Shown here: positions 42,654 through 50,886 of the stretch, in pieces
How positions within the stretch are numbered: the first letter of the stretch is position 1
How the letters are laid out: each line of letters opens with the position of its first letter
NCBI RefSeq assembly: GCF_000426345.1
Contig: NZ_AUFE01000042.1
Span: 1-63,503 of the forward strand
DNA: 63,503 bases
Direction of reading: 5' to 3'
DNA from: Cupriavidus phytohabitans
GTDB taxonomy: Bacteria > Pseudomonadota > Gammaproteobacteria > Burkholderiales > Burkholderiaceae
Notes under the pieces: generated by a model
What the model was told of the DNA's origin: nothing
Seen by the model: only the letters and a program-made list of their open reading frames with translations
Databases searched by the model: none
Program-made: the position numbers and the translations under genes

Positions 42654-43196
42654 TCATGGGTACGCGATGGTGTACATCACGCTGGAATTGGCCGCGCCCG
42701 CGGTGGCCTGGCCGGTGGCGACGTATTCGGCAAAGTAGGACAGGGTTGCCGCGCCGTTGACCAGGGGCACCGCCTGCGAGTTCTGGGCGCTGTCCGCAAA
42801 GCCGGCCTTGATCTGCGTGAAGTCGGCATTGAGCAGCCCGATCTGCACATTGCCCGCCGTGCCGGTGCCACTGTTGATCACGAGGTTGCCGGTGCTGGCA
42901 TCGGTGGTCGGTCCCGGTTCGAAGTAGGTATGGATCGCGCCGGCAGCCAAATCGCAGTTCAGCGCAATGGTGAACGGGGTGCGGCCGGCGCGCGCACCCG
43001 CCGAGTTCAGCGTATTTGCGGACACCGTTGGCAGCGTGACGGTGAACGACTTCAAGCCGGTGCCATTGCCATTGATCTCGCACGAGTTGGGGGTGATGTT
43101 GCCGTTGAAGGTAATGGTGCCGTCGACGGCATGCGCGGATTGCGACGCGAAGACGATGCCGGCGGCAAGTACCACCGGTGCAAATGCGAATTTCAT
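42654..43196 (-). CDS. Fimbrial major subunit (type 1 pilin family)
   Basis: A secreted pilin of 180 residues. Signal peptide MKFAFAPVVLAAGIVFASQS with cleavage near SAHA-VDG. The mature part starts VDGTITFNGNITPNSCEING, with two Cys (PNSCEI and LNCDL) placed as in type 1 pilins, and ends with an aromatic-containing beta strand (SSVMYTIAYP). It is first in the operon, as expected for the most abundant subunit. No separate tip adhesin is present. Confidence 0.92.
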   Translation of the reverse strand: MKFAFAPVVLAAGIVFASQSAHAVDGTITFNGNITPNSCEINGNGTGLKSFTVTLPTVSANTLNSAGARAGRTPFTIALNCDLAAGAIHTYFEPGPTTDASTGNLVINSGTGTAGNVQIGLLNADFTQIKAGFADSAQNSQAVPLVNGAATLSYFAEYVATGQATAGAANSSVMYTIAYP

Positions 43197-43684
43197 GTTG
43201 GGTCTCTTGGTTGTGGATGGCGTGCCGCCGCACGATTGCCGTGACACGCGGGCGTTCCAAGGCGGTGGCTGCATCCGGACATCGGAATTGCCTTGTGAAC
43301 CGGGCCCAGTGTAGGAATATGGCGATACGCCCACCGTGTGAAACTTCCGAGCAAGCTGATTGAATCGGCTGAATTTGCCTACTCAACAAGCCGGACCGGT
43401 GACTTGCGTCGTTCAATGTGGTCTGAGGCGGACTGCCTGGGCATCTGCTCCGATTCGACGCTGGCGCGAAGCGGCCGCTGTGCGCTCCTGACGCCGCTTC
43501 CACAAGACGGGTAGACTGTGGGCGTGTGCCACGAAACGAGCCCATCCGCACGATGCCTTCGTTCCCGACAGCCGCCATGCGCCTGACCGGCGCCGGTCTT
43601 GCTGCAGCCAAGGCTGCTCTCCCTTCGCTTTGCCTGGGCGCGCGTCACGTCGGCGGCGACCGTCCGAGCCGCCGTCCCGGCAAC
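43197..43684. other. Divergent region between fimbrial operon and L,D-transpeptidase
   Basis: About 490 bp if the transpeptidase starts at 43685. It must hold the fimbrial promoter (a minus-strand TACACT at about 43307-43312 is a weak -10 candidate) and the transpeptidase promoter. The region is open in the transpeptidase frame from 43526, so the N-terminus could extend leftward. No other gene is convincing. Confidence 0.5.
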
Positions 43685-45370
43685 ATGAAGCTTGCGTTCG
43701 CCGCACTGCTGCTGGCAGGCGCCTTAGGAGCCCCGGTCCTGGCCCAGCCGCCTCAGCCGACCCAGACCCCACAAGCGCCACAAGCAGTACCACAGGCGCC
43801 ACAGGCCTCGGTGCCACAAGCCACTCCGGCCCCTCAGGGACCACTGTGGTTCGCCCAGGGCAGGCCCATACCGGAGGCCAGGCAGGCGGTCGACGCGCTG
43901 TCCAGCTCGGCCGCTGATGGGCTCGATCCCCACGACTACGATGCCGAGGCGTTGCGGCAGGCAGTGCACCAGGCGGCCACCGGGCCGGCGCTCGCAACGG
44001 ATGCCGCCGCCCGTCTCGACGCCGCGCTGAGCGCCGCGATGGAGCGCATGCTGGCCGATCTGCACAGCGGCCGTATCAATCCAAGCGCGGTCCGGGCCAA
44101 TTTCGCGCCACAGGATGAACGCCCGTATGACGCCGCGACGGTGCTGCGCGAAGCGGTCGCGCAGCATCGCCTGCCGGACGCCGTGCGCCAGGCCGCCCCC
44201 ACTTTCCCGCTGTATGGCACGCTGCGCGCGGCATTGGCCCGCTACCGCGAGATCGCCGCGCAGCCGGTCTGGGCGCAAGCGCTGCCGGCGCTGCCCGCGG
44301 GCAAGCTGACGCCGGGACAGCCGTGGGCGGGCACTGCCGCGCTGACGGCGCGCCTGGTGGCGCTGGGCGACCTGCCGGCCGGTACGAAGCCACCGGCGCG
44401 CTATGAAGGCGCACTCGTCAACGGCGTCAAGGCGTTCCAGTCGCGGCACGGGCTGCAGGCCGACGGCGTGGTCGGCGCCGGAACGCTGGCGCAACTTAAT
44501 CTGCCCATGGCCAGCCGGGTGCGGCAGATCGAACTGACCATGGAGCGGATGCGCTGGACCCCGCTGGATGGCCCGCGCATGATCGTGGTCAACGTGCCGG
44601 AGTTCATGCTGCGCGCCTACGAGATCCGCGACGGCAAGCTCGACATCAAGCTGGAGATGAAGGTGATCGTCGGCAAGGCGCTGGACACGCGCACGCCGTT
44701 GTTCGAGGAAGACATGCGCTACATCGAGTTCAGCCCGTACTGGAATGTGCCGCCATCGATCGCCAAGCGCGAGACGGTGCCCCGGCTGCGGCGCGATCCG
44801 GCGTATTTCAACCGGCAGGGCTTCGAGTTCGTGGCCGGCGACGGCAAGGCCGTGACCACGCTGTCCGAGGACAACCTGGAGGCCGTGCTCAATGGCCGCA
44901 TGCGCATCCGGCAGCGCCCCGGCCCCATGAATGCGCTGGGCGACATCAAGTTCGTGTTCCCCAACAACGAAAACATCTACCTGCACCACACCCCGACGCC
45001 GCAGTTGTTCAAGCGCGACCGGCGCGACTTCAGTCACGGCTGCATCCGCGTGGAATCCCCAGTGGCACTGGCGCAGTTCGTGCTGCAGGATATGCCAGAC
45101 TGGAACGAGGAGCGTATCCGCGAGGCGATGACACGCGGGAAGTCGAACACGGTGAGGCTGCAGCAACCGCTGCCGGTGGTGCTGGCCTATGGCACGGTCA
45201 TCGCCCGGGCCGATGGTCGTGTATCCTTCCTGCCTGACATCTACGGTCACGACAAACTGCTGGACAAGGCGCTGCGGCAACGCAACGGGCGCCCCTCGCC
45301 GCCAGCCATAGCGCGCGCCGCTGCTGCAGGCAGTAAGGCGCGCCCAGCACATGCAGAGGAAGTACCATGA
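43685..45370 (+). CDS. L,D-transpeptidase, LdtD/YcbB family
   Basis: A periplasmic enzyme that makes 3-3 peptidoglycan cross-links. From ATG 43685 a clean signal peptide appears (MKLAFAALLLAGALGAPVLA), followed by a Gln/Pro/Ala-rich linker, a scaffold region, a peptidoglycan-binding domain (NGVKAFQSRHGLQADGVVG) and the YkuD catalytic domain with the active-site motif DFSHGCIRVESP (His, Cys, Arg). There are 561 residues; upstream in-frame ATGs at 43553 and 43577 are alternatives. The stop overlaps the next ATG. Pairing of YcbB and YcbK genes is also seen in E. coli. Confidence 0.9.
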   Translation: MKLAFAALLLAGALGAPVLAQPPQPTQTPQAPQAVPQAPQASVPQATPAPQGPLWFAQGRPIPEARQAVDALSSSAADGLDPHDYDAEALRQAVHQAATGPALATDAAARLDAALSAAMERMLADLHSGRINPSAVRANFAPQDERPYDAATVLREAVAQHRLPDAVRQAAPTFPLYGTLRAALARYREIAAQPVWAQALPALPAGKLTPGQPWAGTAALTARLVALGDLPAGTKPPARYEGALVNGVKAFQSRHGLQADGVVGAGTLAQLNLPMASRVRQIELTMERMRWTPLDGPRMIVVNVPEFMLRAYEIRDGKLDIKLEMKVIVGKALDTRTPLFEEDMRYIEFSPYWNVPPSIAKRETVPRLRRDPAYFNRQGFEFVAGDGKAVTTLSEDNLEAVLNGRMRIRQRPGPMNALGDIKFVFPNNENIYLHHTPTPQLFKRDRRDFSHGCIRVESPVALAQFVLQDMPDWNEERIREAMTRGKSNTVRLQQPLPVVLAYGTVIARADGRVSFLPDIYGHDKLLDKALRQRNGRPSPPAIARAAAAGSKARPAHAEEVP

Positions 45371-45927
45371 ATGATGCGACGCGCAAGGCACGCCGCCGCT
45401 TTCTACATACCACCGGAGGCCTGGCACTGGCCGCCGGCCTGATGCCCCTGGCGCCGCGCCAGGCGCTTGCCAGCCTGCCCGATGCGCGCTCGCTGGCTTT
45501 CGACCACACCCATACCGGCGAGCGCATCAAGCTCGTCTATGCCGTCGGCGACAACTTTGTGCCCGAGGCACTCACGTCGCTCAATGGTTTCCTGCGCGAC
45601 CACTATTCCGGCCAGGTAGGCGTGATCGATCCGCAACTGTTCGACCTGCTGTACCAGGTGCGCCGGGAACTCGGTACCAGCGAACCGTTCCAGGTCATCT
45701 CGGGGTATCGCAGCCCGGCCACCAATTCACGCCTGCGGAACTCGCGTGGCGGCGGGGTCGCCAGGCACAGCCTGCACATGGACGGCAAGGCCATCGACAT
45801 CCGCGTGGCCGGTGTGCCGCTGGACGACCTGCGCGATGCCGCGAAGACGCTGAAGGGCGGCGGTGTCGGTTTTTACCAGGGCGAGCAATTCGTACACCTG
45901 GATACGGGCCGGGTACGCTACTGGTAA
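45367..45927 (+). CDS. YcbK-type (DUF882) Tat-exported M15-like peptidase
   Basis: A 186-residue exported protein. The N-terminus has a Tat motif (ARRRFLHTTGG) and signal region ending near RQALA. The peptidase M15-like core has zinc ligands in RHSLHMDGKAIDIR (His, Asp) and a His in EQFVHLDTGRVRYW at the end. It probably cleaves peptidoglycan cross-bridges or remodels the wall. It overlaps the L,D-transpeptidase by ATGA, so the two are coupled. Confidence 0.9.
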   Translation: MNDATRKARRRFLHTTGGLALAAGLMPLAPRQALASLPDARSLAFDHTHTGERIKLVYAVGDNFVPEALTSLNGFLRDHYSGQVGVIDPQLFDLLYQVRRELGTSEPFQVISGYRSPATNSRLRNSRGGGVARHSLHMDGKAIDIRVAGVPLDDLRDAAKTLKGGGVGFYQGEQFVHLDTGRVRYW

Positions 45928-46114
45928 CCGCTGCGGCAGGCCGTCACCGCTTGCGCTCCCGATAGCTGGCCGGGCACGCCGATGCCCGGCACGGCGGCCT
46001 TGAACAGGCCGCTCCCACGGCAGCACCTCCTTCCCCACGACACCGCCACGGAATGATCGGCAGGTCAGCGATGACCTGCCGCAATCCCGCGCGCCCTACG
46101 CGCCCATTCACGCT

Positions 46115-46138
46115 CAACTAAGTGATATATATGAGTTG
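46115..46138. promoter_or_regulatory. Operator candidate upstream of suyA (CAACT...AGTTG)
   Basis: A 5-bp inverted repeat, CAACT and AGTTG, separated by a 14-nt AT-rich centre (AAGTGATATATATG). It ends one base before the -35 hexamer of the suyA promoter, a position suited to an activator or a repressor. Confidence 0.4.
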
Positions 46139-46139
46139 G

Positions 46140-46168
46140 TTGACATGGATCACTGGTTTGCATAACAT
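46140..46168 (+). promoter_or_regulatory. Sigma-70 promoter of the suyA operon
   Basis: TTGACA (46140-46145, full consensus) is followed after 17 bp by TAACAT (46163-46168, four of six). It lies 36 bp before suyA. Confidence 0.65.
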
Positions 46169-46204
46169 GAATCCACCAAGACGACCCACACAGAGGAGAC
46201 AACG

Positions 46205-46486
46205 ATGATTCACGTAGTGCTGCACGACGCCAAGGACACCGTGGCGGTGGCCGTGGTGGAAGGGATCCAGGCCGGTACCAAGCTCAACGCCTGGATCATG
46301 GATGAGGACAAGATCGTGACCGTGACCGCGCTGCAGCCGATCCCCATCGGCCACAAGGTGGCGCTGTGCGACATGGATCCCAACGACACTGTCTACAAGT
46401 ACGGCATCGACATCGGCAAGGTGGTGGCGCCGATCAAGGCGGGCGAACACGCCCACGTCCACAACATCAAGACCAAGCGCTGGTAA
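46205..46486 (+). CDS. suyA: (R)-sulfolactate sulfo-lyase small subunit
   Basis: A 93-residue SAF-domain protein: the N-terminal part of the UxaA/altronate dehydratase family as a separate subunit. Motifs: VEGIQAGTKLNAWIMDED, IPIGHKVALCDMDPNDTVYKYG, and the terminal AHVHNIKTKRW. GAGGAG lies 6 nt upstream of the ATG. Together with SuyB it would cleave (R)-sulfolactate to pyruvate and sulfite. A sugar-acid dehydratase is the alternative; the adjoining slcC and comC favour sulfolactate. Confidence 0.75.
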   Translation: MIHVVLHDAKDTVAVAVVEGIQAGTKLNAWIMDEDKIVTVTALQPIPIGHKVALCDMDPNDTVYKYGIDIGKVVAPIKAGEHAHVHNIKTKRW

Positions 46487-46541
46487 GCCGCGCCCCCGTC
46501 CCCGCCATTCATCTCCCCACCCCATACCCGAGACCCAAGCC

Positions 46542-47717
46542 ATGTCCGTGATCGATCAAAACACCACCTTCTGGGGCTACCGCCGCGACAACGGCCGCGT
46601 CGGCGTGCGCAACCACGTCATCATCCTGCCGCTGGACGACCTGTCCAACGCCGCCGCCGAGGCGGTTGCCGTCGCCATCAAGGGCACCATGGCGATTCCC
46701 CATCCGTATGGCCGGCTGCAGTTCGGGCCGGACCTCGACCTGCACTTCCGCACGCTGATCGGCGCGGGCAGCAATCCCAATGTCGCCGCCGTGGTGGTGA
46801 TCGGCATCGAGGACGGCTGGACCAAGAAGGTGGTCGATGGCATCGCCAAAACCGGCAAGCCGGTGGTCGGCTTCGGCATCGAGGGCCATGGCGACCATGA
46901 CACCATCATGCGGGCGTCGAAGGCCGCGAAAGAGTACGTGCAGTACGCCACCGCGCTGCACCGCGTGGAATGTCCGATCAGCGAGTTGTGGGTGTCGACC
47001 AAGTGCGGCGAGTCGGATACCACCTCCGGCTGCGGCGCCAACCCGACCGTCGGCAATGCCTTCGACAAGCTGCATCCGCTCGGCACCACGCTGGTCTTCG
47101 GCGAGACCTCCGAGCTGACCGGCGGCGAACATATCGTGGCGGCGCGCTGCGCCAACGACGAAGTGCGCCACCAGTTCATGGCCATGTTCGAGCGCTACCA
47201 GGGCATGATCGATCGCTGGAAGACTTCGGACCTGTCGGAGTCGCAGCCGACCAAGGGCAATATCGCCGGTGGCCTTACCACGATCGAAGAGAAGGCGCTG
47301 GGCAATATCCAGAAGATCGGCAAGAAGTGCACGGTCGACGGCGTCCTCGACAAGGCCGAGGAGCCGACCCACCCGGGCCTGTGGTTCATGGATTCGTCGT
47401 CGGCCGCGGCGGAGATGGTCACGCTGTGCGCCGCGGCAGGCTATGTGGTGCATTTCTTCCCGACCGGGCAGGGCAACGTGATCGGCAATCCGATCGTGCC
47501 GGTAATCAAGCTGTGCGCCAATCCGCGCACGGTGCGGCTGATGAGCGAGCATATGGACGTCGATTGCTCGGGCCTGCTGCAGCGCGAGCTGACGCTGGAC
47601 CAGACCGGCGACAAGCTGCTCGAGTGCATGCTGGCCACGGTCAACGGGCGCTGGACCGCGGCGGAAGCGCTCGGTCACCGGGAGTTCGTGCTGACCCGCA
47701 TCCACGAGTCGGCATGA
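46542..47717 (+). CDS. suyB: (R)-sulfolactate sulfo-lyase large subunit
   Basis: The 391-residue catalytic subunit, homologous to the C-terminal part of UxaA altronate dehydratase. It starts with WGYRRDNGRVGVRNHVIILP, a family hallmark, and has Cys residues in STKCGESDTTSGCGANPTVGN and in KLCANPRTV that fit the metal or iron-sulphur site. Sizes of SuyA (about 94) and SuyB (about 390) agree with the characterised Paracoccus and Chromohalobacter enzymes. Its stop overlaps the slcC start. Confidence 0.75.
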   Translation: MSVIDQNTTFWGYRRDNGRVGVRNHVIILPLDDLSNAAAEAVAVAIKGTMAIPHPYGRLQFGPDLDLHFRTLIGAGSNPNVAAVVVIGIEDGWTKKVVDGIAKTGKPVVGFGIEGHGDHDTIMRASKAAKEYVQYATALHRVECPISELWVSTKCGESDTTSGCGANPTVGNAFDKLHPLGTTLVFGETSELTGGEHIVAARCANDEVRHQFMAMFERYQGMIDRWKTSDLSESQPTKGNIAGGLTTIEEKALGNIQKIGKKCTVDGVLDKAEEPTHPGLWFMDSSSAAAEMVTLCAAAGYVVHFFPTGQGNVIGNPIVPVIKLCANPRTVRLMSEHMDVDCSGLLQRELTLDQTGDKLLECMLATVNGRWTAAEALGHREFVLTRIHESA

Positions 47718-48652
47718 TGAAGCGGATCTGCATCAGCGAGTTCATGGACGATGCCGCGGTGCAGGCGCTGCGGGCGGGCTTTGACCTGCGCTACGAGCCG
47801 GGCTGGGTGGACCGCCGCGCCGAACTGCTCGATGCGCTGCCCGGCGCGCAGGCGCTGATCGTGCGCAACCGCACGCAGGTCGACGCCGCGCTGCTGGCCG
47901 GTGCGCCGTCGCTGCGCGTGGTCGGGCGGCTCGGGGTCGGGCTCGACAATATCGATGTCGATGCCTGCCGCGAGCGCGGCATCCGCGTGATCCCCGCGGC
48001 CGGGGCCAATGCGCGCTCGGTGGCCGAGTACGTGGTCACCACTGCGGCGCTGCTGCTGCGCGGCGCCTACGGCAGCAGCGCGCAAGTGGCCGCGGGGCAG
48101 TGGCCGCGCGCACGCCTGTCGGAGGGCAGGGAGGCACTCGGCAAGACGCTGGGGCTGGTGGGCTTCGGCGACATCGGCAGGCAGGCCGCCGCGCTGGCGC
48201 AGGCGTTCGGCATGCAGGTAGTGGCGCATGACCCGATGCTGTCCGCGGCCGACCCGGCATGGGCGCGGACCGGCGTGCGCAGCGTCGCGCTCGACGCGCT
48301 GCTGGCGCAATCCGACGCGGTCAGCCTGCATGTGCCGCTGGTCGCTGCTACGCGGCATCTGCTCGACGCGCAGCGAATCGCCGGCATGAAGCGTGGCGCG
48401 GTGCTGATCAACACCGCCCGCGGCGGCGTGGTCGACGAGGCGGCGCTGGCGCAGGCGCTGCGCAACGGGCATCTCGGCGGTGCCGCGCTCGACGTCTTCG
48501 AGCATGAACCCTTGCCCGCAGGCAGCGTGCTCGCCGACGTGCCCAACCTGATCCTGACGCCGCATATCGGCGGCGTGACACAGGAGGCTAATGCGCGGGT
48601 GTCGATGATGATCGCGCAACAGGTGCGGCAGACGCTGGAGGACATGACATGA
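47714..48652 (+). CDS. slcC: (S)-sulfolactate dehydrogenase (D-isomer 2-hydroxyacid dehydrogenase family)
   Basis: An NAD-dependent D-2-hydroxyacid dehydrogenase. Rossmann motif LGLVGFGDIGRQAAA (near residue 148), substrate-binding GLDNIDVDACRERGI, catalytic Arg/Glu/His region LINTARGGVVDEAAL and NLILTPHIGGVTQEAN. There are 312 residues. In Chromohalobacter salexigens SlcC oxidises (S)-sulfolactate to sulfopyruvate. ATG at 47714 overlaps suyB; ATG at 47717 is equally possible. A phosphoglycerate or other hydroxyacid role is the alternative if read alone. Confidence 0.75.
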   Translation: MMKRICISEFMDDAAVQALRAGFDLRYEPGWVDRRAELLDALPGAQALIVRNRTQVDAALLAGAPSLRVVGRLGVGLDNIDVDACRERGIRVIPAAGANARSVAEYVVTTAALLLRGAYGSSAQVAAGQWPRARLSEGREALGKTLGLVGFGDIGRQAAALAQAFGMQVVAHDPMLSAADPAWARTGVRSVALDALLAQSDAVSLHVPLVAATRHLLDAQRIAGMKRGAVLINTARGGVVDEAALAQALRNGHLGGAALDVFEHEPLPAGSVLADVPNLILTPHIGGVTQEANARVSMMIAQQVRQTLEDMT

Positions 48653-49674
48653 GCCGGGTGCCGATCACGCAATTGGAGCGGATCGCCAACGCCGCGCTGC
48701 GGCGTGCGGGGGCGAGCAAGCTGCAGGCCGACGCGACGGCCGCGGCGCTGGTGCGTGCCGATGCGGCGGGGCTGGCATCGCATGGCGTATCGCGCGTACC
48801 GATGTATGTGGCGCACCTGCACGCGGACCGTGTCGACGGCCACGCCACGCCCACGGTGCGCTCCGGACGCGGCAGTGCCGCGCTGGTCGATGCGGGGTGC
48901 GGCTTTGCCTTCCCGGCATGCGACCTGGCAATCGCCGAGGCAATGGGCCGGGCCTATGAAACCGGTGTCGGTGTCGCGGCGGTCAACAACAGCCATCACT
49001 TTGGCGCGGCCGCGCTGCCGCTCGACGCGGTGGCGCGCGTCGGCATGGTTGGCATCGCCATGGGCAATTCGCCTGCCGCGATGCCCGCCTGGGGCGGGCG
49101 GCGCCCGCTGTTCGGCACCAACCCCATTGCCGCGGTGTTTCCGCGCCGGGGCCACGCGCCGGTCGTGATCGACCTGTCGTTGTCGGAAGTCGCACGCGGC
49201 AAGATCATGGTGGCCGCGAAGCAGGGCAAGCCGATTCCGCTGGGCTGGGCTTTGGACGAGACTGGCCAGCCGACCACCGATGCGCAGGCCGCGCTGCGTG
49301 GCTCGATGCTGCCCGCGGGCGGCGTCAAGGGCGCGATGCTGGCGCTGATGGTAGAGCTGCTGGTGACCTCGCTGGCAGGCGCCAGCTTCGGCGCCGAAGC
49401 GGATTCCTTTTTCACCGACGCCGGCAACCGGCCGCGAATCGGCCAGCTCTTCATGGCGCTGGACCCTGGCGCGTTCGCGGGCTCCGACGCTTATGCCGGG
49501 CGTGTCGAAGCCCTGTTGCAGGCGATGCTGGATGACGAGGGCACGCGCCTGCCCGGCGCGCGGCGCGATGCCGCGCAGGCCGACGCGCAGGCCCACGGCA
49601 TAGACATCCCCGACGCCCTGCTCGATGCGCTGCGCGAACTGGCGGGCGAGGCGCTGCAGGAGGGCAAGGCCTAG
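48649..49674 (+). CDS. comC: (R)-sulfolactate dehydrogenase (LDH2/malate dehydrogenase family)
   Basis: A 341-residue oxidoreductase of the non-Rossmann LDH2 family. Family motifs: ADAAGLASHGVSRVPMYVAH, catalytic NNSHHFGAAAL, GNSPAAMPAWGG, FGTNPIAAVFPRRG and LPAGGVKGAMLALMVEL. The sulfolactate pathway uses ComC to reduce sulfopyruvate to (R)-sulfolactate, the only enantiomer SuyAB accepts. Its ATG overlaps the slcC stop. With SlcC it would act as a two-enzyme racemase. Confidence 0.77.
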   Translation: MSRVPITQLERIANAALRRAGASKLQADATAAALVRADAAGLASHGVSRVPMYVAHLHADRVDGHATPTVRSGRGSAALVDAGCGFAFPACDLAIAEAMGRAYETGVGVAAVNNSHHFGAAALPLDAVARVGMVGIAMGNSPAAMPAWGGRRPLFGTNPIAAVFPRRGHAPVVIDLSLSEVARGKIMVAAKQGKPIPLGWALDETGQPTTDAQAALRGSMLPAGGVKGAMLALMVELLVTSLAGASFGAEADSFFTDAGNRPRIGQLFMALDPGAFAGSDAYAGRVEALLQAMLDDEGTRLPGARRDAAQADAQAHGIDIPDALLDALRELAGEALQEGKA

Positions 49675-49751
49675 CGGTTTTCGATTCGATTCCCACCACG
49701 AAAGCGGACCCGACACAGAACGGGCCAGCGACCACAAAACGGAGACACACC

Positions 49752-50783
49752 ATGTATCGAGGTTTGATTCGCACCGCGCTCAGGTACGGAGCCGGCGCAC
49801 TTGTCGCGTTGTCCGCAGTATCCACGCTCACCGGACTGGCCGCGGCGCCGGCCGCAGCACAGGGCACCGCGCAGGCGTCGGTGCCCGCCCATGACTATCC
49901 AGGCAAGCCGATCCGCTACGTGGTCCCGTTTGCGGCCGGTGGCCTGACGGACATCATGGCGCGCCTGGTCGGGCATCAGCTCGCGGAAGAGTGGAAGCGG
50001 CCCGTGGTGGTGGACAACAAGCCCGGCGGCAACGCGAACATCGGCGCCGACCAGGTTGCGAAGGCACCCGCCGACGGCTATACCTGGCTCGCGGTCACGC
50101 TGACGCATGCCTCCAATGTCACGCTGTTCCCCAAGCTGCCGTTCAGCATGCAAAAAGACCTGGTGCCGGTGGCGCGCATCGCCTCGTCGCCGATGCTGGT
50201 GGTGGTGCCGGCCAGTTCGCCGGTCAAGTCGATGAAGGACCTGGCCGCGGCGGCGCAGAAGGGCAAGCTCAATGCCGGCTCCAGCGGCAACGGCACACCA
50301 CCGCACCTGACACTTGCGCTGTTCGAGAGCCAGACCGGCGCCAACCTGACCCATGTGCCGTACAAGGGCGGGGCGCCGTCGATGACCGATCTGATCGGCG
50401 GCCAGATCGACGTGGTGTTCTCCAATTTCCCGGAGTCGCTGGCCTATGTGAAGGGCGGCAAGCTGCGCGCGCTGGCGGTGACCACGCGCGAACGGCATCC
50501 GCTGCTGCCCGACGTGCCGACCGTGGCCGAGGCGGGCTTTCCCGACCTGATCGTCGAGAACTGGACCGGCCTGATGATGCCGGCGGGGACGCCCAGGCCG
50601 ATCGTCGACAAGGTCGCGGCGTCGGTGGCGCGCATGCTGCAGTCCGACGCGATGCGCGAGCGCATCGTGGCGGCGGGGTTCAGCCCGGCGCCGCAGACCA
50701 GCGGCCCCTTCGCCGAATACTTCAACGGCGAGGTGACGCGGTGGGCACGGCTGATCGAAGAGAAGCACATCCGCGCCGAATAA
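49752..50783 (+). CDS. Bug-family (TctC-like) periplasmic binding protein, SlcH-like
   Basis: A solute-binding protein of the tripartite tricarboxylate transporter (TTT) type. The signal peptide is LRYGAGALVALSAVSTLTGL with cleavage near AAAQG. The Bug fold begins YPGKPIRYVVPFAAGGLTD and has VVVDNKPGGNANIGAD. There are 343 residues, with GGAG before the ATG. In C. salexigens the sulfolactate system is SlcHFG; here no TctA/TctB-like membrane genes are adjacent, so the protein may use membrane parts encoded elsewhere or act as a sensor. Confidence 0.85.
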   Translation: MYRGLIRTALRYGAGALVALSAVSTLTGLAAAPAAAQGTAQASVPAHDYPGKPIRYVVPFAAGGLTDIMARLVGHQLAEEWKRPVVVDNKPGGNANIGADQVAKAPADGYTWLAVTLTHASNVTLFPKLPFSMQKDLVPVARIASSPMLVVVPASSPVKSMKDLAAAAQKGKLNAGSSGNGTPPHLTLALFESQTGANLTHVPYKGGAPSMTDLIGGQIDVVFSNFPESLAYVKGGKLRALAVTTRERHPLLPDVPTVAEAGFPDLIVENWTGLMMPAGTPRPIVDKVAASVARMLQSDAMRERIVAAGFSPAPQTSGPFAEYFNGEVTRWARLIEEKHIRAE

Positions 50784-50815
50784 CACCGGCAGGGCGTGAC
50801 GGGGCCTCCGGTATG

Positions 50816-50832
50816 ATCTGGCTTATCCAGAT
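50816..50832. promoter_or_regulatory. Perfect inverted repeat ATCTGG-N5-CCAGAT
   Basis: The arms ATCTGG and CCAGAT flank CTTAT, 55 bp upstream of the GntR-family gene and overlapping a TATGAT (50812-50817) that could be its -10. It fits a GntR-family autorepression operator. No close copy is seen before suyA. Confidence 0.5.
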
Positions 50833-50886
50833 GAATCGGCCCGCGCAGCTGGTAAGGCGGCGCGGGCCAGCGAACAGGGATTTAAC

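Noticed and set aside
46205..47717. Altronate or galactarate dehydratase (UxaA/GarD)
   Set aside because: The family is the same, but the gene is split into about 93 and 391 residues and lies with both slcC- and comC-type dehydrogenases; no uronate genes are nearby. Kept as an alternative only.
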